The notes under the pieces: generated by a model
What the model saw: only the letters and a program-made list of their open reading frames with translations
Database searches by the model: none
Told to the model about the DNA's origin: nothing
NCBI GenBank assembly: GCA_017991595.1
Contig: JAGOQJ010000001.1
Coordinates: 792,410-856,409 of the forward strand
DNA from: Candidatus Didemnitutus sp.
Lineage (GTDB): Bacteria; Verrucomicrobiota; Verrucomicrobiia; Opitutales; Opitutaceae
Direction of reading: 5' to 3'
DNA length: 64,000 bases
Position numbers and translations under genes: made by a program
Part shown: positions 35,763 through 45,049 of the stretch, piece after piece
Position numbering within the stretch: the stretch's first letter is position 1
How the letters are laid out: the number at the start of each line of letters is the position of its first letter

Positions 35763-36668
35763 TCAGTCCTTGGCGGCGCGGACGTCGAGTGCGTCGCGCA
35801 AGCCGTCGCCGAGGAAATTGAGCGAGAAGAGCGTCAGCGAGAAGACCGTGCCGGGGAATACCAGCAGCCACCAGTATTCCTCCATCTTCTCGGCGCCGTC
35901 CTTGATCAACGTGCCCCACGAACTCATCGGCGGTTGCACGCCGAGCCCGAGAAAGCTGAGGAAGGCTTCGAGCAGCATCACGGCGGGGATCGTCAGCGTC
36001 GTGTAAACGATGATCGGGCCGAGGATGTTGGGGATCAGGTGCCGGAAGAGGATGCGCCGGTTGCCGTAGCCGAGCGCGCGGGCGGCCTCGATGAACTCGA
36101 GCTTCTTCAATGCCATGATCTGCCCGCGCACGATGCGCGCCATCGTGAGCCACTCGACCGCGCCGATGGCGAGGAAGAGCAGGATGATGTTCCGGCCGAA
36201 GATGACCATCAGCAGAATGACGAAAATCGTGAACGGCAGCGCGTAGAGGATGTCGACCACGCGCATCATCACGGCGTCGATTTTGCCACCGAGGTAGCCG
36301 GCGACGGCGCCGTAGAGCACGCCGATCGTCAGCGCCACGAGCGTGGCACTGAGACCGACGCCGAGCGAAATACGACCGCCGTAGAGCATGCGCACGAAGA
36401 GATCGCGCCCGAGCGTGTCGGTGCCGAACCAGTGCTCGGCCGAGGGGCCGACAGCGCCGAGCTCGAGGTCCTGATCCTGATAGGACGTGCCGCTGAACCA
36501 CGGGCCGAGCACGCAGAGCAAACCCAGCGCGAGCAGCGTCACTCCGCCGAAGACGGCGAGTCGGTTCTTCCGCAGCCGGTGCCAGGCATCCGCGCCCGGC
36601 GAATGGCCGGGCTCGGGCGCAGTCGGGAGCGGCGCTGGCGCGGGAGCAGCGGTGGCGGGTGCGCTCAT
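35763..36668 (-). CDS. oppC: oligopeptide ABC transporter permease OppC
   Basis: A 301-residue permease of the dipeptide/oligopeptide (DppC/OppC) family. A Pro/Ala-rich cytoplasmic start leads to a first TM (GGVTLLALGLLCVLGPWF), then the hallmark AEHWFGTDTLGRDLFVRM and the EAA loop EAARALGYGNRRILFRHLIPN. It forms the inner-membrane channel with OppB. Its ATG (36668) overlaps the oppB stop (ATGA), so the two are coupled. No OppD/F ATPase genes lie beside it in this window. Confidence 0.92.
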   Translation of the reverse strand: MSAPATAAPAPAPLPTAPEPGHSPGADAWHRLRKNRLAVFGGVTLLALGLLCVLGPWFSGTSYQDQDLELGAVGPSAEHWFGTDTLGRDLFVRMLYGGRISLGVGLSATLVALTIGVLYGAVAGYLGGKIDAVMMRVVDILYALPFTIFVILLMVIFGRNIILLFLAIGAVEWLTMARIVRGQIMALKKLEFIEAARALGYGNRRILFRHLIPNILGPIIVYTTLTIPAVMLLEAFLSFLGLGVQPPMSSWGTLIKDGAEKMEEYWWLLVFPGTVFSLTLFSLNFLGDGLRDALDVRAAKD

Positions 36669-37582
36669 TCGAATTTCAACTTCGGGTTGAGCCACACCTG
36701 CACGATGTCGGCGACGAGGTTGAGCGCGACGATGAGCGCCGCGTAGAGAATGACGGTGCCGAGCACGAGGGTGTAGTCGCGGCTGAAGGCGCTGTTCACG
36801 AATTCGCGTCCGAGCCCGGGAATCTGGAAGATCGTCTCGATTACGAAGGAGCCGGTCAGGATGCCCGCGATGGCGGGGCCGAGGAACGACACGACCGGCA
36901 GCAATCCGCCGCGCAGCGCGTGACGGAGGATGATGCGCGTCTCGGACGCTCCCTTGGCGCGCGCGGTGCGGATGAAGTCCTGGCCCAGCACCTCGAGCAT
37001 GCCGCCGCGCGTGAGGCGCATCAGGTAGGCGGCGTAGACGAAGCCGAGCGTGAGCGCGGGCAGCACGCGGTCGCCGGGTTCATACCAGTTGGAGACGTTG
37101 AACCACTGGAGATGGATGCCGAAGACGAGGGCGAGCAATGGGCCGAGCACGAAGGTCGGCACGCAGATGCCGATCATGCCGACGGAACTGCAGAGGTAAT
37201 CGAGCCAAGTGTTGCGCTTCACCGCGGCGATGACGCCCAGCGGCAGGCCGAGCGCGAAGGCCACGAGCAGGGCCCAAGCACCGAGTTCGAGCGAGACCGG
37301 CAACTTTTCGCCGATGATCTCGGTCACGGTGCGGCTGCTGTATTTCAACGACGGACCGAGGTCGCCGCGCGCGAGGTTGCCGAGGTAATTGACATATTGC
37401 TGCCACAGCGGCCGATCGAGGCCGTAGTGTGCTTCGAGGTTGCGCAGGATCTCGGGGGCGATGGCCTTCTCGCCGGTGAACGGGCCGCCCGGGGCGAAGC
37501 GCACCATGAAGAACGTCACCGTGATGATGCAGAGCATCACGGGGATCGTTTGCAGGAAGCGGCGGAACGCGAAGCGGAGCAT
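36665..37582 (-). CDS. oppB: oligopeptide ABC transporter permease OppB
   Basis: A 305-residue permease of the DppB/OppB type. The N-terminal TM (RRFLQTIPVMLCIITVTFFMVRF) is followed by APGGPF, LARGDLGPSLKY, EAA loop TARAKGASETRIILRHALRGG and ETIFQIPGLG. It partners with OppC to import peptides delivered by the binding lipoproteins encoded upstream. The peptidase gene upstream ends with a strong terminator at 37646-37679, so oppBC may have its own promoter in the 120-nt gap. That gap also has a direct repeat GAATCCAGAA (37599, 37613). Confidence 0.93.
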   Translation of the reverse strand: MLRFAFRRFLQTIPVMLCIITVTFFMVRFAPGGPFTGEKAIAPEILRNLEAHYGLDRPLWQQYVNYLGNLARGDLGPSLKYSSRTVTEIIGEKLPVSLELGAWALLVAFALGLPLGVIAAVKRNTWLDYLCSSVGMIGICVPTFVLGPLLALVFGIHLQWFNVSNWYEPGDRVLPALTLGFVYAAYLMRLTRGGMLEVLGQDFIRTARAKGASETRIILRHALRGGLLPVVSFLGPAIAGILTGSFVIETIFQIPGLGREFVNSAFSRDYTLVLGTVILYAALIVALNLVADIVQVWLNPKLKFE

Positions 37583-37645
37583 CCGGCCGAAGGATTCCGA
37601 ATCCAGAATGCGGAATCCAGAAGGAAAAGACCGCCGACGAAGGAC

Positions 37646-37679
37646 AAAAATGCCCCGCGGCGCATGGCACGCGGGGCAT
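37646..37679 (-). terminator. rho-independent terminator of the first M28 peptidase
   Basis: On the minus strand a 10-bp stem ATGCCCCGCG / CGCGGGGCAT with a 10-nt loop runs into five T residues, directly after the peptidase stop. Confidence 0.85.
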
Positions 37680-37702
37680 AAGCTTGGAGCGCAACGCGCG
37701 GC

Positions 37703-39379
37703 TCAGCGTCCCGCAGCCTGCAGCATCGCCTCCCGCCTGGCCTTGAACTCGTTGCCTTCGCGCCACTCGGGCCAGCGGACGTCGTTGGCGAGACGCAGGC
37801 CGAGTTTCAGGAGGAACTCCGTGTCCTGCGCGGCGCCTTCGAAGGTCCAGTCGGGCTGCACCTCATCGGTGACCTTGTGGTAGCGGTTCGCGATGTAGTC
37901 GTTGACCATCTTCTCGGCGAAGTCCTCAGGCAAGCCGATGAACTTGCGGCCGGAGCGACCGTAGAAGGCGGGCACGCCGACCTTCGCGAACTCGAAGTGG
38001 TCGCTGCGGTAATAGCTGCCGAATTCCGGGCGCGGGTCGGCGGCAATCTCGCGGCCTTGGGTGGCGGCGATCTCGGCGGCGACGTCTTCGATCGTGTTGG
38101 CGCCGCGGCCGACAATGACGATGTCGCTCGTGCGGCCGAATTGGTTGGCCCCGTCCATGTTGATGTTCGCGACAGTGCGCTCGAGCGGGTAGAGCGGATG
38201 CTGCGCGTAGTAACGGGCGCCGAGCAGGCCCTTCTCCTCGGCCGTGACGGAGAGGAACAGAACGCTGCGCTGCGGACGCTGCTCCGGCGGGAGCGCCATG
38301 AAACCCTGCGCGATCTCGAGCAACACGGCGCAACCGGCGGCGTTGTCGGCGGCGCCGTTGAAGATCTGGTCGCCGGGGAGCTTCGGGTCGCGGCCGAGGT
38401 GGTCCCAGTGCGCGGTGTAGATGACGTATTCGTCCTTCCGCTTCGGGTCGGAGCCGGGGAGGAGCGCGACGACGTTGCGCGAGGAGACGTTGCGGAGCTC
38501 GTTCTCGACGACGAACGACGCCTTCGTTCCGAGCGGAATCGGGCGGAACTCGCGGGTGGCGGCGGCCTGCTTGGCGAGGGCGAAATCCTTGCCGCAGGAG
38601 CTGAAGAGGCGGCGCGTGGCGTCGAGCGTGAGCCAGCCCTGCAGGGCGACGTTGCCGGCGTTGCGGTCGAAGGAGCTGATCTCGAAATTTTCGCGCGTCC
38701 AGGAACCGACGACGACGGCGAAGGGGTAGGCGGCGGGGCCGGTCTCGTGCACGATGAGGCAGGCGGCGGCGCCCTTGGCGGCGGCGATCTCGTATTTGTA
38801 GGTCCAGCGCCCGTAATAAGTCATCGCCCGCCCGCCGAAGACGGTGGGGTCGAGCTGGCCCGTGGCGGGATCGATCACGGGCGGGTCGTTGATGAGCATG
38901 ACGACGGTTTTGCCGCGCACGTCGACGCCCTTGTAGTCGTCCCAACCGAACTCGGGGGCGACGATGCCGTAGCCGACGAAGACGACGTCGCTGTCCTGCG
39001 CGGCGACGCGCGGCTCGATGCGCGTGGAAGTGGCGACGAAGTCGTTGATGTTTTCCAGCGCGAGCGTCACGCCGTCGCGCTCGAACGCGAGGGTGGGCTT
39101 CGAGGTGATGCCGACGAGCGGGGTGTTCTGCAGGAAGCCGCCTTCGGGGTTGCCGGGTTGCAGGCCGAGGCGCTGGAACTCGCCGACGAGGTAGGCGATG
39201 GTCTTGTCCTCGCCCGGCGTGCCGGGCGCGCGGCCTTCGAATTCGTCCGACGCGAGGATCTTCGTGCGTTCGAGGATGCGGGCGGCGGAGGCGTTGGAGG
39301 TGTCGACGGACGCGGCGCTGCCGAAGACAGGGGCGGCACCGAGGAGCAGGACGAACAGGAGGAGGCGGGCGGAGGTCAT
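37703..39379 (-). CDS. M28 zinc aminopeptidase with PA domain (paralogue 1)
   Basis: A 558-residue exported peptidase with a signal peptide (1-23, LLLFVLLLGAAPVFGSA). A protease-associated insert spans about 115-290. The di-zinc M28 core has all ligands: His in YTAHWDHLG, Asp in NGAADNAAG, Glu pair in VTAEEKG, Asp in NINMDG and His in YYRSDHFEF. It probably trims N-terminal residues from peptides in the periplasm or outside. It is closely similar to the next gene (shared ASDEFEGRAPGTPGE, VRGKTVVMLINDPP), a tandem duplication within the peptide-uptake cluster. Confidence 0.92.
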   Translation of the reverse strand: MTSARLLLFVLLLGAAPVFGSAASVDTSNASAARILERTKILASDEFEGRAPGTPGEDKTIAYLVGEFQRLGLQPGNPEGGFLQNTPLVGITSKPTLAFERDGVTLALENINDFVATSTRIEPRVAAQDSDVVFVGYGIVAPEFGWDDYKGVDVRGKTVVMLINDPPVIDPATGQLDPTVFGGRAMTYYGRWTYKYEIAAAKGAAACLIVHETGPAAYPFAVVVGSWTRENFEISSFDRNAGNVALQGWLTLDATRRLFSSCGKDFALAKQAAATREFRPIPLGTKASFVVENELRNVSSRNVVALLPGSDPKRKDEYVIYTAHWDHLGRDPKLPGDQIFNGAADNAAGCAVLLEIAQGFMALPPEQRPQRSVLFLSVTAEEKGLLGARYYAQHPLYPLERTVANINMDGANQFGRTSDIVIVGRGANTIEDVAAEIAATQGREIAADPRPEFGSYYRSDHFEFAKVGVPAFYGRSGRKFIGLPEDFAEKMVNDYIANRYHKVTDEVQPDWTFEGAAQDTEFLLKLGLRLANDVRWPEWREGNEFKARREAMLQAAGR

Positions 39380-39452
39380 GGGGTAGGATGCGAAAGCGGA
39401 AAAGATGCGGGCTGAAACTTGGCGTGCGAAAGCAAGTCGGTCGGGAGAGGCG

Positions 39453-41117
39453 CTACTTCAGCGAGGCGGCGCGCACCGCCTCGAATTCCGTGCCGGGCTT
39501 CCACGCGGGCATGGCGTCGGCGTTGGCGATGCGCAGGCCGAGCGCGAGCAGGAAGCGCGCGTCGTGCGCGGCACCCTCCATCGTCCAGTCCGGTTTCACC
39601 TCGTCGCTGACCTTGTGGTAGTCGTGCACCAGGTAGTCGAGGCGCAGCTTTTCGCCGGTGCCGGGCGGTTGGCCGATGATGTCGATGCCGGCGCGGGCGA
39701 AGAAGGACGGCACGCCGACCTTGGCGAACTCGATGTGGTCGCTGCGATAATAGTAACCCTTCTCCGGCTCGGCGTCCGGGCGCAGCACGCGGTCTTGCTC
39801 GCGCGCGATCTCCTGCGCGTAGTCGTCGATCGTGGACGGGTTGCGGCCGACGATCTCGAGGTCGCGCGTCGCGCCGTAGGCCGGGCCGGGGCCGAGCGGC
39901 TCGAGGTTGAGGTTGGCGGCGGTGCGGGCGAGCGGGTGCAGCGGATGCTCGGCGTAATAGCGCGAGCCGAGGATGCCCTTTTCCTCGTAGGTCGGCGCGA
40001 AGAAGAGCAGCGAGCGCCGCGGGCGTTCGGCGGCGGGCAGAGCGGCGGCGACCTCCGCGATGTCGAGCATCATGGCCACGGCGAGGGCGTTGTCGGCGGC
40101 GCCGTTGAGGATCTGATCGCCGGTGCGCGATACGTCGCGGCCGTAGGCGTCCCAGTGGGCGGAATAGACGACGAACTCGTCGCGCCGCACCGGATCGGCG
40201 CCGGGCAGGAGTGCGATGACGTTGTGGGAGACGACGGGGCGCACTACGTTCTCGACGGCGAAGTGGGCGCGCGCGGGCGCGAGCGCCACGGGGCGGAAAT
40301 CGGGGCGCGCGGCGGCGGCTTTCAGCGCCGCGAAATCGTGTCCGGCCGCGGCGCAGAGCCGGCGTGCGGTATCGACAGTTATCCAGCCTTCGACGGCCAC
40401 GCGTTCCGCGGCGCCGGCTGGCGCGCTCACGTCGAAGGTCTCGCGGCCCGAGCCGGCGGCGATGACGGCGAAGGGATAACCGGCGGGACCGGTCTCGTGC
40501 ACGATGAGCACGGCCGCGGCGCCGCGCGCGGAGGCGCTCTCGAACTTGTAGGTCCAGCGGCCGTAGTAGGTCATGGCCGCGCCGCCGAACACCGCCTCGT
40601 CGAGGCGCCCGGTGGTGGCGTCGACGATCGGCGGGTCGTTGATGAGCATGACCACGGTTTTGCCGCGCACGTCGACGTCCTTGAAATCGTCCCAACCGAA
40701 CTCGGGGGCGGTGATGCCATAGCCGACGAAGACGATCTCGCTGTCCGACAGCGCAACTTGCGCGTCGCGGCGCCGCGAGAGGGCGATGAAATCGAGGCCG
40801 ACCTGCGGGGTGAGTTGCTCCGCGCCGACGGTGAAAGCAAGCGAGGCCTGCGAGGTGATGCCGACGGAGGGCACGGCTTGGACGTAGGTGCCGTCGGGGT
40901 TGCCGGGGAGAAGCCCGAGTTTGCGAAACTCGCCGACGAGGTAGGCGATGGTCTTTTCTTCGCCCGGCGTGCCGGGCGCGCGGCCTTCGAATTCGTCCGA
41001 CGCGAGCACCTTCGTGCGCTCGAGGATGCGGGCGGCGGAGGGCGCGATGGGGGATTCGGCCGCGAGCGCGGCGGTGGCGGAAAGCAGGGCGGGCAACAGC
41101 GCGAGACGCAGGTTCAT
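39453..41117 (-). CDS. M28 zinc aminopeptidase (paralogue 2, altered ligand)
   Basis: A 554-residue tandem paralogue of the preceding peptidase. It has a signal peptide (1-19, LLPALLSATAALA), the same PA-domain layout and ligands His (YSAHWDAYG), Asp (NGAADNALA), Glu pair (TYEEKG) and His (YYRSDHIEF). One ligand differs: NLNLEPLG replaces NINMDG, so Glu stands where Asp normally binds zinc. It may still bind metal but with changed specificity. ATG 41117 overlaps the stop of the upstream binding-protein gene (ATGA). Confidence 0.9.
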   Translation of the reverse strand: MNLRLALLPALLSATAALAAESPIAPSAARILERTKVLASDEFEGRAPGTPGEEKTIAYLVGEFRKLGLLPGNPDGTYVQAVPSVGITSQASLAFTVGAEQLTPQVGLDFIALSRRRDAQVALSDSEIVFVGYGITAPEFGWDDFKDVDVRGKTVVMLINDPPIVDATTGRLDEAVFGGAAMTYYGRWTYKFESASARGAAAVLIVHETGPAGYPFAVIAAGSGRETFDVSAPAGAAERVAVEGWITVDTARRLCAAAGHDFAALKAAAARPDFRPVALAPARAHFAVENVVRPVVSHNVIALLPGADPVRRDEFVVYSAHWDAYGRDVSRTGDQILNGAADNALAVAMMLDIAEVAAALPAAERPRRSLLFFAPTYEEKGILGSRYYAEHPLHPLARTAANLNLEPLGPGPAYGATRDLEIVGRNPSTIDDYAQEIAREQDRVLRPDAEPEKGYYYRSDHIEFAKVGVPSFFARAGIDIIGQPPGTGEKLRLDYLVHDYHKVSDEVKPDWTMEGAAHDARFLLALGLRIANADAMPAWKPGTEFEAVRAASLK

Positions 41118-42745
41118 TCGAGGGAGACGTCGAGGTAGAAACGGTTCCACAGCGCGTCCGTTTGCCAGCCGTGCACGCGCGGTGCGATGAGGAAGTTCTG
41201 GGCGTTGAAATAGAGCGGGACGAGCGCGGCGTCCTCGAGGAGGATCGCTTCGGCTTGGTGGTAGAGCGTCGTGCGCCGGTCGGAATCGAAGGTGTGTCCG
41301 GCCTCGCGCACGAGCGCGTCGAAGGCGGAATTTTGCCAGCGGCCGTAGTTGCCCGCCTCGTCGATGAACTCTTCGAAAAGCGCGGCGACATCGTCGTAGC
41401 CGGGAATGGCGGGGGTGAAGGCGACGTCGAAATCCGCGCTGCGGAGGGCGGCCATGTGGACCTTGCCCTCGCGTTGCACGATGGCGGTTTCGATGCCGAG
41501 TTCGCGGCGCCACATCTGTTGCACGGCCTCCAGCACCGGCGTGTTCACCCAAGTCGTGAGTTCGAGGCGCGGGAAATCTTTGCCGCCCGGGAAACCTGCT
41601 TCGGCGAGGAGGGCGCGCGCCGTGGCGGCGTCAGGCGCGAGGCGGGCCTCGCTTTGATAGCCGCCGAGGCCGGGCGGGATGAAGCTGAGCGCGACCTGAT
41701 GCCCGCCGCGCAGGACGTTCTCGACGAGGCGGGTGCGGTCGATGGCGAGGGCCAACGCGCGGCGCACGCGGGCGTCGTTGAGCGGAGGGCGAGTGGTGTT
41801 GAGAGCGAAGTAACGCGTTTCGTGCAGCAGCTGCCGCTGGCGGATCGGTGGCTCGTAGTTGTCGAGCTTCGTGAACGGCACCGCCATCGTCACGTCGACG
41901 AGGCCGGCGCGAAAGGCGCGCTCCTCGGTGTCGCCGTGGTCGTAGATTTGGAAGCGGATGCCCGCCACGCGCACGCGGGCGGCGGCGTGGTAATGCGGGT
42001 TGGGCGTGACCAGCAGGTGCTGGTTGGCGCGCCACTCGCGCAGGATGAAGGGGCCGTTGCCGACGAAATGCCCCGGGCGGGCCCAAGCGGCGTCGCGCGC
42101 GGTCAGGCCGCCGAAGCGTTCCAGCGTGCGCGAATGAACGGGGAGCCACGGGCCGCTCGCCGCCAGCGCGGGCAGGTGCGGCGTGGGTTGTTCGAGGTCG
42201 ATGACCAGCGTCCGCGGATCGGGCGCGCTGAGGCCGACCGAGGAGAAGTCGCTCAGCTTGCCACGATAGAAATCGGCGGCGTTGCGGATGACGAAGAAGG
42301 TCCTGGCCTCGGGCGCGCCGAGGGCCGGAGTGAGCGCGCGGCGGAAGGTGGCGATGAAATCCTGCGCGGTGACGGGCTCGCCGTTGGACCAACGCGCCGT
42401 GGCGCGGAGCTTGAAGGTGTAGCGCCGGCCGCCGTCGCTGACGGACCAAGTCTCGGCTGCGCCGGGCAAGGGTTGTCCGCCGGCGGGATTGGGCACGAGC
42501 AAGCCTTCGCTCAGGGCGCGGAGCACGAAATACTCGTCGGGCAGGGTGGCGAGTTGCGGGTCGAGCGTGGCGGGCTCGTTGCGCTGGCTGAGACGGAGGA
42601 GCTGGGCGTCTGGGCCGGCGGCGTCCTTGCCGCAGCCGCACAACAGCGCGAGCAGGCCGGCGCAGACGAGGGCGACGGCGCGTCGGGCGGTCCGGCGGAG
42701 CGGCGGGGCAGGGACGGGCGCAGGATGTGGACGGCTGCGTTGCAA
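41114..42745 (-). CDS. oligopeptide-binding lipoprotein (OppA-like) 1
   Basis: A 543-residue periplasmic peptide-binding protein of SBP family 5. A basic N-terminus and hydrophobic stretch end in a lipobox (ALLCGC), so it is a lipoprotein. Family motifs are NEPATLDPQLAT, ARWSNGEPVTAQDF, GNGPFILREW and RRALALAIDR. It should deliver peptides to OppBC. No ATG fits; TTG 42745 appears to be the start, 5 nt after the stop of binding-protein gene 2. It overlaps the second peptidase gene by four bases, linking capture to hydrolysis. Confidence 0.88.
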   Translation of the reverse strand: MQRSRPHPAPVPAPPLRRTARRAVALVCAGLLALLCGCGKDAAGPDAQLLRLSQRNEPATLDPQLATLPDEYFVLRALSEGLLVPNPAGGQPLPGAAETWSVSDGGRRYTFKLRATARWSNGEPVTAQDFIATFRRALTPALGAPEARTFFVIRNAADFYRGKLSDFSSVGLSAPDPRTLVIDLEQPTPHLPALAASGPWLPVHSRTLERFGGLTARDAAWARPGHFVGNGPFILREWRANQHLLVTPNPHYHAAARVRVAGIRFQIYDHGDTEERAFRAGLVDVTMAVPFTKLDNYEPPIRQRQLLHETRYFALNTTRPPLNDARVRRALALAIDRTRLVENVLRGGHQVALSFIPPGLGGYQSEARLAPDAATARALLAEAGFPGGKDFPRLELTTWVNTPVLEAVQQMWRRELGIETAIVQREGKVHMAALRSADFDVAFTPAIPGYDDVAALFEEFIDEAGNYGRWQNSAFDALVREAGHTFDSDRRTTLYHQAEAILLEDAALVPLYFNAQNFLIAPRVHGWQTDALWNRFYLDVSLE

Positions 42746-42750
42746 CGGGG

Positions 42751-44415
42751 TCAGTCGGTCGCCGCGGTGGCGTCGAGCCAGACGTGTTTGTAGGGATGCC
42801 GGTCGAGCGGCGTGGGATGCCAGCCGCGCACCGCGGGATGCACGAGCCTCACCGTGGTGTAGAAATAGACGGGGATGATCGGCAGTTCCTCGAGCAGGAC
42901 TTCCTCGGCCTGCCGGAGCACCGCGAGCCGCGCGGCGGGATCGCGCGTGAGCCGGGCCTGGCGCAGCAGCGAGTCGTAGCGCGCGTTTTTCCAGCCGGTG
43001 TGGTTGTTGCTCGAGTCCGAGGTGAACACGTCGAGGAAGCTCGTCGGGTCGAGGAAATCGGCAGCCCAGTCGGAGCGGAGAATCTGGTAGTCGAGCGTGC
43101 GGCGCTGGGCGAGGAGCGCGCTGCCTTCCATGTTCACGAGCCGGATGTCGAGGCCGAGTTCACGGCGCCACATGTCCTGCACGGCTTCGGCGATGATGCG
43201 GTGGTTGCCGGAGCTGTTGAACAGCAGTTCGAGCGGCGGGAGGCCCTGGCCGCCGGGATAGCCGGCGGCGGCGAGGAGCGCGCGCGCAGCGGCGAAATCT
43301 GTCGGCACGCCGGCGGGCGCGACGTAGCCGGCGAGGCCGGGCGGCACGAAGGTGTGCGCGGGTTGCTGGCCGCCGCGGAGCACCTTGCCGACGATCAGGT
43401 CGCGGTCGATTGCGAGCGCGAGGGCGCGGCGGACCTTGGGTTCTCCGAGGATCGGGCGGGTGACGTTCAGGCGATAGAAATACGTGTCGAGGAACGGACT
43501 GATCTGCAGCTCGGCCGGCCGCTCGCGGCGCCAAGTATCAACCTTGGCGAACGGCAGCGCCTCGGTGAGGTGCAGCTGGCCGCCGCGGTAGGCGCGCTCC
43601 TCGGAGTCGACGTCGCCGGCGGGGTGGAAGTGGATGGCCTTGAGGCGCACCGTGGCGGCGTCCCAGTAGGTCGGGGATTTTTCGGCGACGATGAGCTTGC
43701 CGCGTTGCCACGAGCGCAGGACGAAGGGGCCGTTGCCGACAAAGTTCTCCGGGCGAGTCCAGCGCGAGCCGCGGCGGTCGACGGGGCCGGCTTTTTCCAA
43801 GGTGGGCAGATGCACGGGGAACCACACGGGGTGGGTGAGCATCGCGAGGAAGTGTGGCACCGGATGCTCGAGCGTGAGGCGCAGCGTGCGCGCGTCCACG
43901 GCGGTGGCGCCGACGGTGGAGAAATCGGGGTTGGCCCCGCGCTGATACGCCTCGGCGTTGAGCAACACGTGTAGCATCGTGGCGTAATCCGCGCCGAGCG
44001 ACGGCGTGAGCACGCGGCGGATGGATTGCACGAAGTCCTGCGCGGTGACGGGCTCGCCGTTGGACCAGCGGGCGTCGGCGCGGAGGTGGAAGGTGTAGGT
44101 GAGGCCGTCGGCGGAGACGTCCCAGCGCTCGGCGACGCCGGGCACGGGCGCGAGGGTCTCGGGGTGTTCCGCGACGAGGCCTTCGAAGAGGGCGGAGACG
44201 ACGTTGATGTCGGGCAGCGCGGAGATGAGGTGCGGGTCGAGGTCGAAGGGATCGGCGCTGAGGCCGCGATGCAGCACCTGTTCGCGGAGGCCGCGCGTGG
44301 CGGCGGATTCGCGCTTGAGGCAGGCGGGCAGGAACGCGAGCAGGCCGAGACCGAGCACGAGGGCGAGCCAGCGCAGCGCGCGGCCGGCGGGACGGGAAGC
44401 GGACGGACGGGACAT
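42751..44415 (-). CDS. oligopeptide-binding lipoprotein (OppA-like) 2
   Basis: A 554-residue SBP family 5 protein, paralogous to the next gene. Its signal region ends LLAFLPAC, a clear lipobox. Motifs are DPFDLDPHLIS, ARWSNGEPVTAQDFVQS, GNGPFVLRSW and VRRALALAIDRDL. Two tandem receptors probably widen the range of peptides captured. It follows ispF by only 8 nt in the same direction, so the peptide cluster may be co-transcribed with isoprenoid genes. Confidence 0.92.
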   Translation of the reverse strand: MSRPSASRPAGRALRWLALVLGLGLLAFLPACLKRESAATRGLREQVLHRGLSADPFDLDPHLISALPDINVVSALFEGLVAEHPETLAPVPGVAERWDVSADGLTYTFHLRADARWSNGEPVTAQDFVQSIRRVLTPSLGADYATMLHVLLNAEAYQRGANPDFSTVGATAVDARTLRLTLEHPVPHFLAMLTHPVWFPVHLPTLEKAGPVDRRGSRWTRPENFVGNGPFVLRSWQRGKLIVAEKSPTYWDAATVRLKAIHFHPAGDVDSEERAYRGGQLHLTEALPFAKVDTWRRERPAELQISPFLDTYFYRLNVTRPILGEPKVRRALALAIDRDLIVGKVLRGGQQPAHTFVPPGLAGYVAPAGVPTDFAAARALLAAAGYPGGQGLPPLELLFNSSGNHRIIAEAVQDMWRRELGLDIRLVNMEGSALLAQRRTLDYQILRSDWAADFLDPTSFLDVFTSDSSNNHTGWKNARYDSLLRQARLTRDPAARLAVLRQAEEVLLEELPIIPVYFYTTVRLVHPAVRGWHPTPLDRHPYKHVWLDATAATD

Positions 44416-44423
44416 CGGAGGGA

Positions 44424-44903
44424 TCAGAGGCGCTCGATCAGGGCGACGGCGTGCGCAGCGATAGCGAGGCCGCGACCGATGTCGTCGGCGCCTTCGTTGG
44501 TGGTGGCCTTCACGCCGATGGCGGTGACAGGCAATCCGGTCGACGCAGCCAGCGCGGTTTTCATTTCGTCGAGGCGCGGGGCGATCTTGGGCCGCTCGGC
44601 GATGAGCGAGGCGTCGACGTTGACCGGCACCCAACCGCGCTCGCGCAGGGCGGCGACAACGTGGCGGAGGAGCACCTGCGAGTCGACGTTCTTCCAAACC
44701 TGGTCGGTGTTAGGGAAAAAGTGCCCGATGTCCGGCAGCGCGGCGGCGCCGAGCAGGGCGTCACAGATGGCGTGCGTGAGACAGTCGGCGTCGGAGTGGC
44801 CGTCGAGGCCGAAGTCGCACTCGAAGCGCACGCCGCCGAGGACGAGCGGGCGGCCCGGGGCCGTGCGGTGGATGTCGTAGCCGTGACCGATGCGGAAGCT
44901 CAT
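44424..44903 (-). CDS. ispF: 2-C-methyl-D-erythritol 2,4-cyclodiphosphate synthase
   Basis: A 159-residue IspF of standard length. It has the metal ligands GHGYDIH (Asp10, His12), the HSDADCLTHAICDALLGAAALPDIG block and C-terminal KATTNEGADDIGRG. It makes MEcPP in the MEP isoprenoid pathway. The ispD gene lies 146 nt upstream and ispE nearby, so three MEP genes cluster here. Confidence 0.96.
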   Translation of the reverse strand: MSFRIGHGYDIHRTAPGRPLVLGGVRFECDFGLDGHSDADCLTHAICDALLGAAALPDIGHFFPNTDQVWKNVDSQVLLRHVVAALRERGWVPVNVDASLIAERPKIAPRLDEMKTALAASTGLPVTAIGVKATTNEGADDIGRGLAIAAHAVALIERL

Positions 44904-44921
44904 GGCGGGTTAAGGTCTCAA

Positions 44922-44946
44922 CACGAAACACGCGAAAGCCGCGAAA
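44922..44946. repeat. CRCGAAA heptamer array
   Basis: CACGAAA, CGCGAAA, CGCGAAA at 44922, 44931 and 44940, spaced exactly 9 nt, 18 nt upstream of the ispF start. Same layout as the arrays at 32894, 46491 and 50668. Confidence 0.6.
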
Positions 44947-45049
44947 GGAAAGCGCGGGTTCAGACACATCGTGTCAGCCGGGTGCGCCGTTTTGCGAGCG
45001 CGGGGACGCTGTTCTCCGCGTTGGTGCGGGCGGGAGCGCCCCGGGAAAA

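Noticed and set aside
37599..37622. Direct repeat GAATCCAGAA x2 as an insertion-sequence end
   Set aside because: Only two short copies 14 nt apart, with no transposase or matching inverted ends nearby.
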